64,000 bases of DNA from Sinorhizobium sp. 6-70. GTDB taxonomy: Bacteria > Pseudomonadota > Alphaproteobacteria > Rhizobiales > Rhizobiaceae. Numbering within the stretch: position 1 is the stretch's first letter; each line of letters begins with the position of its first letter. The notes under the pieces are model-generated. The model did no database searches and was not told the origin of the DNA. It worked only from the letters and a program-made list of their open reading frames with translations. The stretch is from the NCBI RefSeq assembly GCF_030124375.1, contig NZ_JASKLS010000021.1, positions 1-64,000 on the forward strand, read 5' to 3'. Positions 36,301 through 44,100 of the stretch are shown here, in pieces. A program made the translations under genes and the position numbers.

Positions 36301-36461
36301 GGGTGCTGGTCGGCGGGTTGGGCCTCGCGGTGATCGTGACGCTCTACCTCACGCCGGTCGCCTATCTCGTCATCGCGCGCTTCACCAAGCCGCATGCCGA
36401 CGAGGAGCGCAAGCTGCACGAGGAGATGGACGCGGCTTCAGCGATGGTCGAAATACGATAG
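33318..36461 (+). CDS. RND family inner-membrane efflux transporter
   Basis: The 1047-residue protein has the AcrB/MexF-type layout. One membrane helix near the N-terminus (IFALVINTLIVVAGLAAW) and two large periplasmic loops flank clusters of helices. The proton-relay motif GLVVDDAIVVLENIVRR lies in TM4, and the second-half helices include LVMLVGIMAKNGILIVEFANQLR. The first 20 residues are Gly/His/Lys-rich. It is the partner of the adaptor encoded just upstream and would export hydrophobic or amphiphilic compounds, using an outer-membrane TolC-like channel encoded elsewhere. Substrate is unknown; there is no linked regulator. Confidence 0.96.
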   Translation: MNIGFGGHHGKGGGQGGKTGFTALFIRRPIFALVINTLIVVAGLAAWNGIEMRELPQVDQPVVSVTTWFEGASPETIDREVTSVVEGAVSRVQGLKSISSSSSFGRSRVTLEFSDTTDIGQAANDIRDALGRVAGQLPDDADEPIIVKADADSQPIIRLALTSDTMTMEDMTLLVENEISDRLAAVEGVADVTVYGDQEKIFRIDLDQAKLAGRGVTVANLREALSNASYDVPAGSLTSASQDITVRATADLQTPEQFENLIIGDNVRLRDVATVTLGPDTGTSALRSNGRQGIGLGIVRQAQSNTVDISEGIHKVVDTIASEILPEGTELKITSDDAVFINGAIHEVEIALLVAVFIVTFVIYLFLLDWRATLIPAISMPIALIGTLAAIYLAGFSINILTLLAIVLATGLVVDDAIVVLENIVRRRAEGLGPRAAAVHGTLEVFFAVLATTATLAAVFVPLSFLPGQTGGLFREFGFVLAFSILLSSFVSLTLCPMLASRLLTTDAHAHQGVMSRLGARAAAFYRVTLRACLNAPLIVFVVAAFFTAAGAAGFLTLKSELTPNEDRSQVMLRINAPQGVSLEYTQAQMRRIEEGLEPLVKSGEISNVFSISGQGGTANSGFMVLTLAPWEVRERTQQQIVADINKVTATIPSVRSFAIQSNSLGIRGAGSGLQVALVGNDYTKLGDAAAKLVRAIEDSGRFENVRLNYEANQAQLSITIDRERASDLGVDISGLSWALQAMLDGSSVVDIFVEGDAYPVKLLSSTTPLNDPTDLQNIFVKARDGRIVPMSTIATIEEKAVAPQLGRESQLRAVSLSAGLKSDLALGEALSMVEEMAEPLLPPGSRVMPLAEAATLNENANGLFITFGFAIIIIFLVLAAQFESFVSGLIIMSTVPLGLACAVFAMIITGNTLNIYSQIGLVMLVGIMAKNGILIVEFANQLRDRGQDVRGAIENAANIRLRPVLMTMIATVVGAVPLVLASGAGAEARIALGWVLVGGLGLAVIVTLYLTPVAYLVIARFTKPHADEERKLHEEMDAASAMVEIR

Positions 36462-36475
36462 GACAGGTCGCACCG

Positions 36476-36583
36476 CTACAGCGCCGTGCGTCCTTCCGGA
36501 CGCACAAAGGACGCTTTAGCACTTTGATTCTAGAGCATCTTATCCGCTTTCAGCGATTCCACTTGAAAGCAGGATGCTCTAGC
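36476..36583 (+). repeat. Chimeric mosaic repeat, copy 7
   Basis: The left half matches the dispersed repeat (CTACAGCGCCGTGCGTCC, GCACAAAGGACGCTTTAG, CACTTTGAT). The right half is a different palindrome starting TCTAGAGCATC and ending GATGCTCTA (36530-36581) with an inner CTTTCA/TGAAAG pairing. It lies between the convergent ends of the RND pump and arsC genes and may terminate both transcripts. Confidence 0.8.
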
Positions 36584-37007
36584 GGATGCGCTTACCTTCG
36601 CTGTCGAGCACCTTCTCGCCATCCTCCTTGCTGAATGGCCCCTTGTGCGTGTCGGGCAGGATATCGAGCACGAGCTCGGACGGGCGCGAAAGCCTCGTCC
36701 CGAGCGGCGTTACGACGAACGGCCGGTTGATCAGGATCGGGTGGTCGAGCATGGCGTCGAGCAACTGGTCGTCGGTCAGCGCCGGATCGTCGAGGCCGAG
36801 TTCGGCATAGGGCGTGCCTTTGTCACGGATGGCTTCGCGCACGGTCAGGCCCGCGTCGGCGATCATGCGGACGAGCTCGTCGCGCGATGGCGGCGTCTTC
36901 AAATATTCGATGACGGTCGGCTCGATCCCGGCATTGCGGATCATTGCCAGCGTATTGCGGGAGGTGCCGCAGGCGGGGTTGTGATAGATCTTGACGTCCA
37001 TGGTCAT
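36579..37007 (-). CDS. arsC: Glutaredoxin-type arsenate reductase ArsC
   Basis: The 142-residue protein has the ArsC active-site motif NPACGTSRNTLAMIRNAG with the catalytic Cys at position 13 (11 if translation starts at the ATG at 37001). LSRPSELVLDIL supplies one of the conserved arginines. It reduces arsenate to arsenite using glutathione/glutaredoxin. Its start overlaps the end of aqpS (ATGA), and it is the last gene of the arsR operon. The stop codon lies next to a repeat palindrome. Confidence 0.94.
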   Translation of the reverse strand: MTMDVKIYHNPACGTSRNTLAMIRNAGIEPTVIEYLKTPPSRDELVRMIADAGLTVREAIRDKGTPYAELGLDDPALTDDQLLDAMLDHPILINRPFVVTPLGTRLSRPSELVLDILPDTHKGPFSKEDGEKVLDSEGKRIR

Positions 37008-37705
37008 TCAGCACCTTTCAGCTCGTTGAGCGCGTGAACCGCAACCTTCTCCTCCGCCAGCATCCAGCCGGCAAGCGCCATCGCCAGCAATGCACCGAAA
37101 ATCTCGGCGATGATGAAGCCGGGCAGATCGACCGGGCGGATGCCCGCAAAGGTATTCGACAGGGCGCGCGCGATCGCGACCGCCGGATTGGCGAAGGAGG
37201 TCGAGGCGGTGAACCAATAGGCGGCGGTGATGTAGAGTCCGACCAGCCAGGCGATCGCATCCGGCCGGAAGCGGAGTCCGGCGAGAATGGTGAAAACGAG
37301 GCCGCAGGCGGCGACTGCTTCCGCGATCCACTGGCCCGTGCCGGTGCGTGCCGTCGCTGAAATCTGGATGAGCGGAAGCTCGAACTTGGCGTGCGCGACA
37401 AGCGAGCCGGCGATGCCGCCGGCGATCTGCGCGACGACATAGGAGACCGCCGTATTTGCCTCGATCTCGCGCCGGAGCGCGAAGACCATCGTCACAGCCG
37501 GATTGAAATGCGCACCGGAGAGCGGCCCAAGGACCGTGATCAGCACGACGAGGATCGCTCCCGTCGGGAGCGTGTTGCCGAGCAGCGAAAGCGCGACGTC
37601 GTCCGTAAGCTTGTCCGCCATAATGCCGGAGCCGACAACGGTGGCGACGAGTATAGCGGTCCCAAGCGCTTCGGCCGCGAGACGGCGGCGGAGATCGAAT
37701 GTCAT
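37004..37705 (-). CDS. aqpS: Aquaglyceroporin AqpS of the arsenic operon
   Basis: The 233-residue protein has six membrane helices and two NPA half-helix motifs, SGAHFNPAVTM and SFANPAVAIARAL, the hallmark of aquaporins. In Sinorhizobium meliloti an aquaglyceroporin in the ars operon replaces the ArsB pump: arsenate is reduced inside and arsenite leaves through AqpS down its gradient. The gene order and sequence here fit that system. It overlaps arsC by four bases and follows the thioredoxin-type arsenate reductase by five bases. Confidence 0.94.
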   Translation of the reverse strand: MTFDLRRRLAAEALGTAILVATVVGSGIMADKLTDDVALSLLGNTLPTGAILVVLITVLGPLSGAHFNPAVTMVFALRREIEANTAVSYVVAQIAGGIAGSLVAHAKFELPLIQISATARTGTGQWIAEAVAACGLVFTILAGLRFRPDAIAWLVGLYITAAYWFTASTSFANPAVAIARALSNTFAGIRPVDLPGFIIAEIFGALLAMALAGWMLAEEKVAVHALNELKGAE

Positions 37706-37710
37706 CGCTA

Positions 37711-38223
37711 TCAGCCCCCGTTCGGCCTGTCGCGGCCGATCTCGTCGAGGCGCTGCTGGAGGGCGAGCTTGTCGAGCGTGGGCATCGGCAGGCTGATGAA
37801 GGCCAATATCCGATTATTCATCATCCGATAGGCTTCGGAAAAGGCAAAGTGTTTTTCGGGTTCGCTGCCTTTGGCTACGGCTGGGTCCGGCACGCCCCAA
37901 TGCGCCGATAGCGGCTGCCCCGGCCAGACGGGGCAGGCCTCGTTGGCGGCATCGTCACAGACGGTGAAGACGAAATCCATCTTCGGCGCGTCAGGGCCGG
38001 CGAACTCGTCCCAACTCTTGGAGCGCGCGAAAGACGTATCGTAGTCGAGGCTCTGCAGAAGCTCCAGGGCGAGAGGATGAACCTTCCCCTTGGGCTGCGA
38101 TCCGGCCGAGAACGTCTTGAACTTGCCTTGGCCAAGTCGATTGAGGATCGCCTCGGCCATGATCGAGCGTGCGGAATTGGCTGTGCAAAGAAAGAGAACG
38201 TTGAATGGCCTATGATCGTTCAC
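37711..38223 (-). CDS. Low-molecular-weight phosphatase-fold arsenate reductase (thioredoxin type)
   Basis: Translation most likely starts at the GTG at 38223, preceded by GGAGG, giving 170 residues. The phosphatase P-loop VLFLCTANSARSIMAEA is at the N-terminus (CxxxxxR), and VFTVCDDAANEACPVWPG supplies the further cysteines used in the ArsC disulfide cascade; WGVPDPA carries the general-acid Asp. The track-long frame to 38739 runs through arsR in another frame and is not real. It sits between arsR and aqpS, so the operon encodes two unrelated arsenate reductases. Confidence 0.9.
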   Translation of the reverse strand: MNDHRPFNVLFLCTANSARSIMAEAILNRLGQGKFKTFSAGSQPKGKVHPLALELLQSLDYDTSFARSKSWDEFAGPDAPKMDFVFTVCDDAANEACPVWPGQPLSAHWGVPDPAVAKGSEPEKHFAFSEAYRMMNNRILAFISLPMPTLDKLALQQRLDEIGRDRPNGG

Positions 38224-38234
38224 GATTAACCTCC

Positions 38235-38567
38235 TCAACAATTGCAGGTCACGGCCCGGATGACCGGGCGGCAAAGCTCGGGATTGCCGTTGCAGCAGTC
38301 TTCCATGAGATAAGCGAGCAGGTCGCAGAACCCGGTCATATCGGCCACGTAACGTACGACGCGCCCGTCGCGTTCGGCGTGCACGAGGCCGGCGTGGTCG
38401 AGCACTTTCAGGTGCGCCGATGTCGTGTTTTGGATGGTGCCCAGCCGCGTGGCGATCTCGCCGGCCGGCACGCCATCCGGTCCGGCGTGCACCAGAAGGC
38501 GGAAGACTTCGAGGCGGGTATCCTGGCCAAGGGCCGCAAGGGCGGCAAGGGCTGTCTTCTTTTCCAT
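38235..38567 (-). CDS. arsR: ArsR-family arsenic-responsive repressor
   Basis: The 110-residue winged-helix protein is the first gene of the ars operon. The DNA-binding segment is GEIATRLGTIQNTTSAHLKVLDHAGLV. The canonical E. coli As(III) site ELCVCDL is absent; instead cysteines cluster at the C-terminus (C91, C92, C99, plus C108 and C110), like the Acidithiobacillus ferrooxidans type of ArsR, which senses arsenite with C-terminal cysteines. It should repress its own operon until arsenite binds. An inverted repeat upstream is a candidate operator. Confidence 0.93.
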   Translation of the reverse strand: MEKKTALAALAALGQDTRLEVFRLLVHAGPDGVPAGEIATRLGTIQNTTSAHLKVLDHAGLVHAERDGRVVRYVADMTGFCDLLAYLMEDCCNGNPELCRPVIRAVTCNC

Positions 38568-38575
38568 ATATCCAT

Positions 38576-38595
38576 AGATCCAGATTTATTGATCT
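38576..38595. promoter_or_regulatory. Candidate ArsR operator
   Basis: AGATC (38576-38580) and GATCT (38591-38595) form an inverted repeat with a 10-base AT-rich spacer, starting nine bases upstream of the arsR ATG (read on the minus strand). Self-repression by ArsR is usual and the site is placed where an operator would block transcription. The assignment is by position and symmetry only. Confidence 0.4.
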
Positions 38596-38629
38596 CAATA
38601 GGCGCTGTTCGTGACAGTGTGATGACAGG

Positions 38630-39064
38630 CTAGAATCCGCGCAGTGCGGCGAGCAGGTAAATCGCCGCCGCAATCGCGCCGAGCGCGCTTCGGCCGGCAT
38701 GGAGCTTGCCCCAGCGCATGAGCAGCGCGCGGGTCTCATCGTTCGCCTCCTCGGGGCGGGTCGCCTCCAGGCGGCGGTTGACGGGCATGACGACGAGCAG
38801 GGTATAGGGCCAGTTCAGGATGATGACCGCTGCCCCGAGGCCCCAGAGCGGATTGCCGGTCTGCCACCATGCCGCGGCGCCGAGGAGTCCGGAAACAACG
38901 GCGAGGGAAGCCTGCATCTCGAAGCCACGCCGGTAGGCCGGGCCCCACTCGGCAAGCGCCGAGCGGTCATCGAGGCCGAGCCGTGCCGGTTGCTCGGCCA
39001 CGTTGATATAGATGGCGGCGCCGAAGAAGACGGATGCCGTTAGCAGGGCAAGCAATCCAAACAT
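38630..39064 (-). CDS. DUF1772-family integral membrane protein
   Basis: The 144-residue protein has four hydrophobic segments (LLALLTASVFFGAAIYI, LAVVSGLLGAAAWW, LWGLGAAVIILNWPYTLLVV and a C-terminal helix). It carries the N-terminal SVFFGAAIYINVAEQPAR pattern of the DUF1772 family, whose function is unknown. The ribosome-binding site AGGAGGAGAAGG lies against mosaic repeat copy 8. It is upstream of arsR on the same strand; a role in arsenic resistance is not implied. Confidence 0.85.
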   Translation of the reverse strand: MFGLLALLTASVFFGAAIYINVAEQPARLGLDDRSALAEWGPAYRRGFEMQASLAVVSGLLGAAAWWQTGNPLWGLGAAVIILNWPYTLLVVMPVNRRLEATRPEEANDETRALLMRWGKLHAGRSALGAIAAAIYLLAALRGF

Positions 39065-39078
39065 TCGACCTTCTCCTC

Positions 39079-39182
39079 CTGCATGTTTCCTTAAATCGGA
39101 GCGGGTTTAAGGAAAGAGACATGCAGCAATTCAAAGTGCTACAGCGTCCTTTGCGCGTCTCACAAGACGCGCGGCGCTGTAG
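39079..39182 (-). repeat. Rhizobial palindromic mosaic repeat, copy 8 (inverted)
   Basis: A clean inverted copy: CTGCATG, an inverted repeat (TTCCTTAAATC and GGTTTAAGGAA), ACATGCAGCAATTCAAAGTG, CTACAGCGTCCTTTGCGCGT and GCGCGGCGCTGTAGG. Its end abuts the Shine-Dalgarno sequence of the DUF1772 gene, so it must lie in that gene's leader or promoter. Confidence 0.9.
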
Positions 39183-39529
39183 GGCGCAGGCGTGGACAGC
39201 GGTAGATGTTAATCATAGCACTGCTTGCCGCCAAGCGAGGAGCACGGCTGCCGACCGATAGAAGAGGTCGTCGCCCACGGGGCACTTGTGACAAGCCGGT
39301 ACCACCAACTGTGATTTTGTGCGTTGCGAAGCTTCGAACCTGCGTGAACTTCTGGACAAATTGATTCCGATTTGCACAGTAGCGCCTTGAAATAGCAGCG
39401 CTTCCGATCTGGCCTCGGATGTGTCGTCGCCACGTGGCATCACGGAAAGACGAGTGTGCGCTTTACCTGGAGGTCATGGCAACCTCTGTCCATGAGCTTG
39501 CGCGCCGGCCAGGGTGGAGGCAGTCGCCG
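39183..39529. other. Spacer without recognised genes
   Basis: About 350 bases between repeat copy 8 and the degenerate repeat. Several short open frames occur on the minus strand (39209-39443), but they overlap one another, lack ribosome-binding sites and show no domain-like composition. No promoter or RNA structure stood out. Confidence 0.4.
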
Positions 39530-39631
39530 CGTAATTCCTTAATTCGGTGTCGAATTGGGAATAAAATCGGGCGGCAATGCAGAATGTTACAGTGACCCTT
39601 GCGCGACTGGCCGGGACGCGAGGTGCTGCAG
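39530..39631 (-). repeat. Degenerate copy of the mosaic repeat
   Basis: A diverged inverted copy: an AATTCGGTGTCGAATT palindrome, then AATGCAGAATGTTACAGTGA (matching the ATGCAGCAATTCAAAGTGCTACAG region of intact copies with gaps), CCCTTGCGCGACT and GGGACGCGAGGTGCTGCAGG. It lies directly in front of the FAD-oxidase start codon. Confidence 0.55.
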
Positions 39632-39646
39632 GGAAGGGGCGTTTTC

Positions 39647-41053
39647 GTGGCGTTGAAGGCAATCAAAGCGGGAACGAGAAACGACAGCGGTATCGCTGCG
39701 GCGAAGGAACGCCTAGCCGCACGATTCGGCGAGCGCTTCCAGACCGGTGAGACGGTCCGTGCCCAGCACACCCACACGACGACCTATATTCCGGCGCAAT
39801 TGCCGGACGCCGTGGTCTTTCCCGAGAATGGCGCCGAAGTGCGCGAGATCGTCGAGATCGCCAGTGCGCACCGCGTGCCGCTGATCCCCTTCGGCACGGG
39901 ATCTTCGCTGGAGGGGCACGTCAACGCGCCGAACGGCGGCATATCGGTCGATATGATGCGCATGAACCGCGTTCTTGCCGTTAATGCCGAGGATCTCGAT
40001 TGCACGGTCGAGCCCGGCGTCACCCGCGAGGACCTGAACGCCTATCTGCGCGATACCGGTCTTTTCTTCCCGATCGATCCTGGGGCGAACGCCTCGATCG
40101 GCGGCATGGCCTCGACACGCGCCTCCGGCACCAACGCGGTGCGCTACGGCACGATGAAGGAAAACGTGCTGGCGGTGACGGCGGTCGTAGCCGGCGGTCG
40201 CGAGATTTTGACCGGCCACCGGGCGCGCAAGTCCTCGGCCGGCTACGACCTGACGCGGCTCTTCGTCGGCGCGGAAGGTACGCTCGGCATCGTCACGTCG
40301 ATCACGCTCCGCCTGCAAGGAATACCGGAGGTGATCTCCGGCGGCGTCTGCCCGTTCCCCACCATTGCCGACGCCTGCAACGCGGTGATCCTGACGATCC
40401 AGTCGGGCATTCCGGTGGCGCGCATCGAGCTGCTCGACGCGCTGCAGATGAAGGCGTGTAACGCCTATTCGAACCTCGGCTATGCGGAGACGCCGACGCT
40501 TTTCGTCGAGTTTCATGGCAGCGCCGAGAGCGTCGAGCTACAATCGCGCCAGTTCGCCGAAATAGCGTCGGAATTGGGGTCTACTGGTTTTATCTGGACG
40601 ACCAATCCGGAAGAGCGCTCGCGACTCTGGAAGGCGCGGCACAACGCCTATTGGGCACAGAAGGGGCTGGTGCCCGGTGCTGCGATCCTTTCGACGGATG
40701 TTTGCGTGCCGATCTCGCGGCTTGCCGATTGCGTCGCGGCAACGCATGAGGATAGCGCGGCACACGGGCTGGTCGCCCCGATCGTCGGCCATGCGGGCGA
40801 CGGCAACTTTCACGTCGGGCTGCTTTTCGACGACAAGGATCCAGCCGATGTTGCGCGGGCGGAAGCCTTCGTGGAGCGGCTGAACGCACGGGCTCTGTCG
40901 ATGGACGGCACCTGTACGGGAGAACATGGAATCGGGCAGGGCAAGATGCCGTTTCTCGAGGCGGAGCTCGGCGACGCGCTCGATCTGATGCGGCAGATCA
41001 AGCGCGCGCTCGATCCGGACAATATTTTCAACCCAGGCAAGATTTTTGCCTGA
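39647..41053 (+). CDS. FAD-linked oxidase (D-lactate dehydrogenase / GlcD-like)
   Basis: The 468-residue protein, read from the GTG at 39647, has an FAD-binding type 4 (PCMH) domain with IPFGTGSSLEGHVNAPNGGIS and GEHGIGQGKMPFLEAELG near the C-terminus. The FAD-oxidase C-terminal domain contains VGHAGDGNFHVGLLFD. It matches the cytochrome-linked D-lactate dehydrogenase / glycolate oxidase subunit D family, which oxidises 2-hydroxy acids. No glcE or glcF genes are nearby, favouring a stand-alone D-lactate dehydrogenase. The upstream sequence is a degenerate repeat, so the start is uncertain. Confidence 0.92.
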   Translation: MALKAIKAGTRNDSGIAAAKERLAARFGERFQTGETVRAQHTHTTTYIPAQLPDAVVFPENGAEVREIVEIASAHRVPLIPFGTGSSLEGHVNAPNGGISVDMMRMNRVLAVNAEDLDCTVEPGVTREDLNAYLRDTGLFFPIDPGANASIGGMASTRASGTNAVRYGTMKENVLAVTAVVAGGREILTGHRARKSSAGYDLTRLFVGAEGTLGIVTSITLRLQGIPEVISGGVCPFPTIADACNAVILTIQSGIPVARIELLDALQMKACNAYSNLGYAETPTLFVEFHGSAESVELQSRQFAEIASELGSTGFIWTTNPEERSRLWKARHNAYWAQKGLVPGAAILSTDVCVPISRLADCVAATHEDSAAHGLVAPIVGHAGDGNFHVGLLFDDKDPADVARAEAFVERLNARALSMDGTCTGEHGIGQGKMPFLEAELGDALDLMRQIKRALDPDNIFNPGKIFA

Positions 41054-41121
41054 CACTGTGGGGATCAGCGGCTCAAGGATGCGAGTAGGGGCGCGAATGA
41101 GACAGACGGGAATGTGACACG

Positions 41122-44100
41122 GTGCTGGCGCGAATTCTGGTTACCATCGGCGGGCTCATTGTCGTCGCCCTTTTTGCGGCGTTGATCGCACCATTGTTCA
41201 TCGACTGGACCAGCTTCCGCAACGATTTCGAGCGCGAGGCAAGCCGCATCATGGGCAAGCCGGTCGTGGTTCATGGCAGTGTCGATGCCCGCATCCTTCC
41301 GTTCCCGACGGTGACCCTCAACGACGTGCGCGTCGGTCCCACCGACGGCGAACAGCCGATCGTCCAGATCGCGCAATTCTCGATGAGCGCCGAGCTTGCG
41401 CCGTTCTTGAGCGGCGAGGCGCTGATCTTCGACATGCGGCTCGATCGACCGAAGGCGAGGATTCGCCTCCTGCCGGATGGTACGCTGGACTGGGCGCGTG
41501 GGACCCGCGCATCGATCCCGGCAAGCACGGTCGTTCTCGAAAAGGTCGAGATCGTTGACGGTGAGATCGAGTTCGTCGACGAGCAGACGGGACGGACCCG
41601 CCGCGTCAGCGATCTCTCTGCCGATCTGTCGGCGCGCTCCCTTGCCGGCCCGTGGAAGGTCGAGGGCCGCGCGGCGCTCGATGGCGAAGCCGGCAGCTTC
41701 GCCCTCTCCAGTAACGAGGTGAACGAAGAAGGCGCGCTGAGCCTCAGGGCGCGGCTGACGCCGGACAAGCGGCCGTTCGGTGTCGAGCTCGACGGCGATC
41801 TCAAGGTCGTCGACTTCAGACCGGTCTATGCCGGCCGTTTCACGCTGACCGAGAACCGGCCGGCGGACGAGGCCAAGCAAAGTGGCGCCCTGCGTATCAA
41901 CGGCGATTTCCAGCTCACCAACGAGAGCATCCGTGTCCCGGAATACCGCTTCGAGGCTGGCCCGCCGGACGATCCCTACGTCGTCACCGGCGAGGCGACG
42001 CTCGACACCGGCAAGGACCAGAAATTCCTGCTGATCGCCGATGGGCAGCAGATCGACGTCAGCCGCATCGGCAATTCCGGCCGCAGTGGCAAGACTGGCC
42101 GCGACCCCGCCATTTCGCTGCGCCAGCGGATCGAGGCGATGCTGGCGATCGCCGCCGACATCCCTATCCCGCAGGTGCCGGGCCGCGCCAGCCTGAAGCT
42201 GCCGGCCATCGTGATCGGCGATACGACTGTTCGGGACGTGCGGCTCGACGTCAGGCCGGATGGCGCCGGCTGGATCGTCGAGAATGCCGTGGCGCTGCTG
42301 CCCGGCCGGACGCAAATGGAGGCCAGCGGACGACTGAACCTCAAGGAACAGCGCGCCTTTCGCGGCGACATCCTGGTCGCCTCCAACCAGCCTTCAGGAC
42401 TGGCGAACTGGCTGGCCGGGTCCGTGGACCCGGCGATCCGCAAGCTGAAGACGGCCGGCTTTGCCGCGACCGTCAACCTGACGGACACGCTGCAGCAGTT
42501 CGAGGGCCTTGAGGTGGCGGCAGGCCCCGCGACGCTTCGGGGCCGGATCGAACGCCAGTCCTTCGCGGAGCAGCAGCCGAGCCTGTCGCTGCAGCTCAAA
42601 GGCAACCGTATCGACCTGGAGGCGCTGCAGGCGCTGGCCGGTCTCATCGCCGGCGATGCTTCGAACGGAACTCTGCTGCAGCATGCGATCGCCGCCGATC
42701 TCTCCGCCGAGGCATTTTCCGCCTTCGGTGAGGAAGCGCGTGACGTGCAGGCGGTGCTGACGCTCAAGAACGGGCAGTTGCAGGCCGAGCGGGTGGCGAT
42801 CGGTTCGCTATCCGGCGCCCAGCTTGCCTTTTCCGGCCGCATGAGCGGCGGCCTCGACCAGCCGGTGCTTTCGGCGAAGATGAAGCTCGCCGCCAAGGAT
42901 CTCACGCCCTTCCTCGAAATGGTCGGTCGACACGCGATCGCCCATCCGGCGTTGCAACAGCTCATCAAGGCCGGCCCCTATTATTCCGATGCCGCTTTGG
43001 ACGTGACGTTGACGGCCGGCAGCAACGAGGGCAGTGCGCCGGTTACCTTCGGTGTGATCGGCACTGCCAACGGCAGCAAGATCGCCGCAAGCTACCAGGC
43101 GCCCGATGTCGCGCAAGCGCTTACCGGCAAGGGAATGCTGCTGGAGGCGACACTCGAAAATCCGCAGTCGGTCGTCCTCGTCGGACAGGCGGGCTTCGAT
43201 CCGCTGCCGTTCGATGCGGACGCCAATAGTATCCTGTCGGTCAAGCTGCAGAGTACGGAGGGGTCCAAGGCGAACGGCACGCTGACCTTCACCACCGAGA
43301 AAACGTCGCTGGCGGCCAAGGGCGACTTCGACCTCGCCCGTGACCACTATCTCGAAGGGCAGGCAAAGCTGACGCTGCAGACGGAAGATCTGGAGCCATT
43401 CCTGCTCCTCCAGGGAATCGGATTGCCGCAGATGGGCAGCGGGCTACCCGTGACGCTGTCGACCGACATCACGACCGATGCGGAAAGGGTTGCCCTCTCG
43501 GCGGTCGAAGGCAAGGTCGACCAGAATGTCTTTTCCGGCGCGCTGGCGATCGACCGCAAGACCGCCGGCAAGGCCGTCGGCGAGCTTGCGCTGGACACGC
43601 TCGACCTAGGCTGGCTCGGCGAGGGCATCCTCGGGCAATTCGAGGACGCGTCGATCGGCGGATTGTCGATGGCACCCGTCGCGCAGCCAGCCTGGACCGG
43701 GCTCGACGTCGCGTTGAATGTCACGGCGAAGCGCTTCTGGCCCGGTATCTACGGTCCGGTTACCGGCTTTGCCGGGAAGCTCGAATGGAAGGGCGACGAG
43801 CTGGCCCTGAGCGACGCCGCCGGCGAATGGCTCGGCGGCAAGCTCGAGGGGCGGGTGCAAGTCGGCAACGCCAATGGCTCGGGCTTCCTGCGCTCGCGCT
43901 TCGACCTCAAGGGCGCGGATCTTGCCGCCGCCGGATGGGCGCGCGAAAGCGGTGCGGTGGCAACGGGTCGGTTCGATCTGGCCGTTGCTATGGAAGCTTC
44001 GGGCGCGACCCCCCGGGCGATGGCCCATTCGGCGAGCGGATCGGGGACGGCGACGTTCAACGGTGTCACGCTCAACGGCATCAACACGGCGGCGCTGGCG

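Noticed and set aside
37711..38739. Long 342-residue minus-strand frame suggesting an ArsR-ArsC fusion
   Set aside because: Only the last 170 residues are protein-like; upstream it passes through arsR in a different frame. A GTG start at 38223 with GGAGG gives a normal arsenate reductase.
39209..39443. Two overlapping minus-strand frames of 74-76 residues
   Set aside because: They cover the same DNA in different frames with no ribosome-binding site or recognisable domain.
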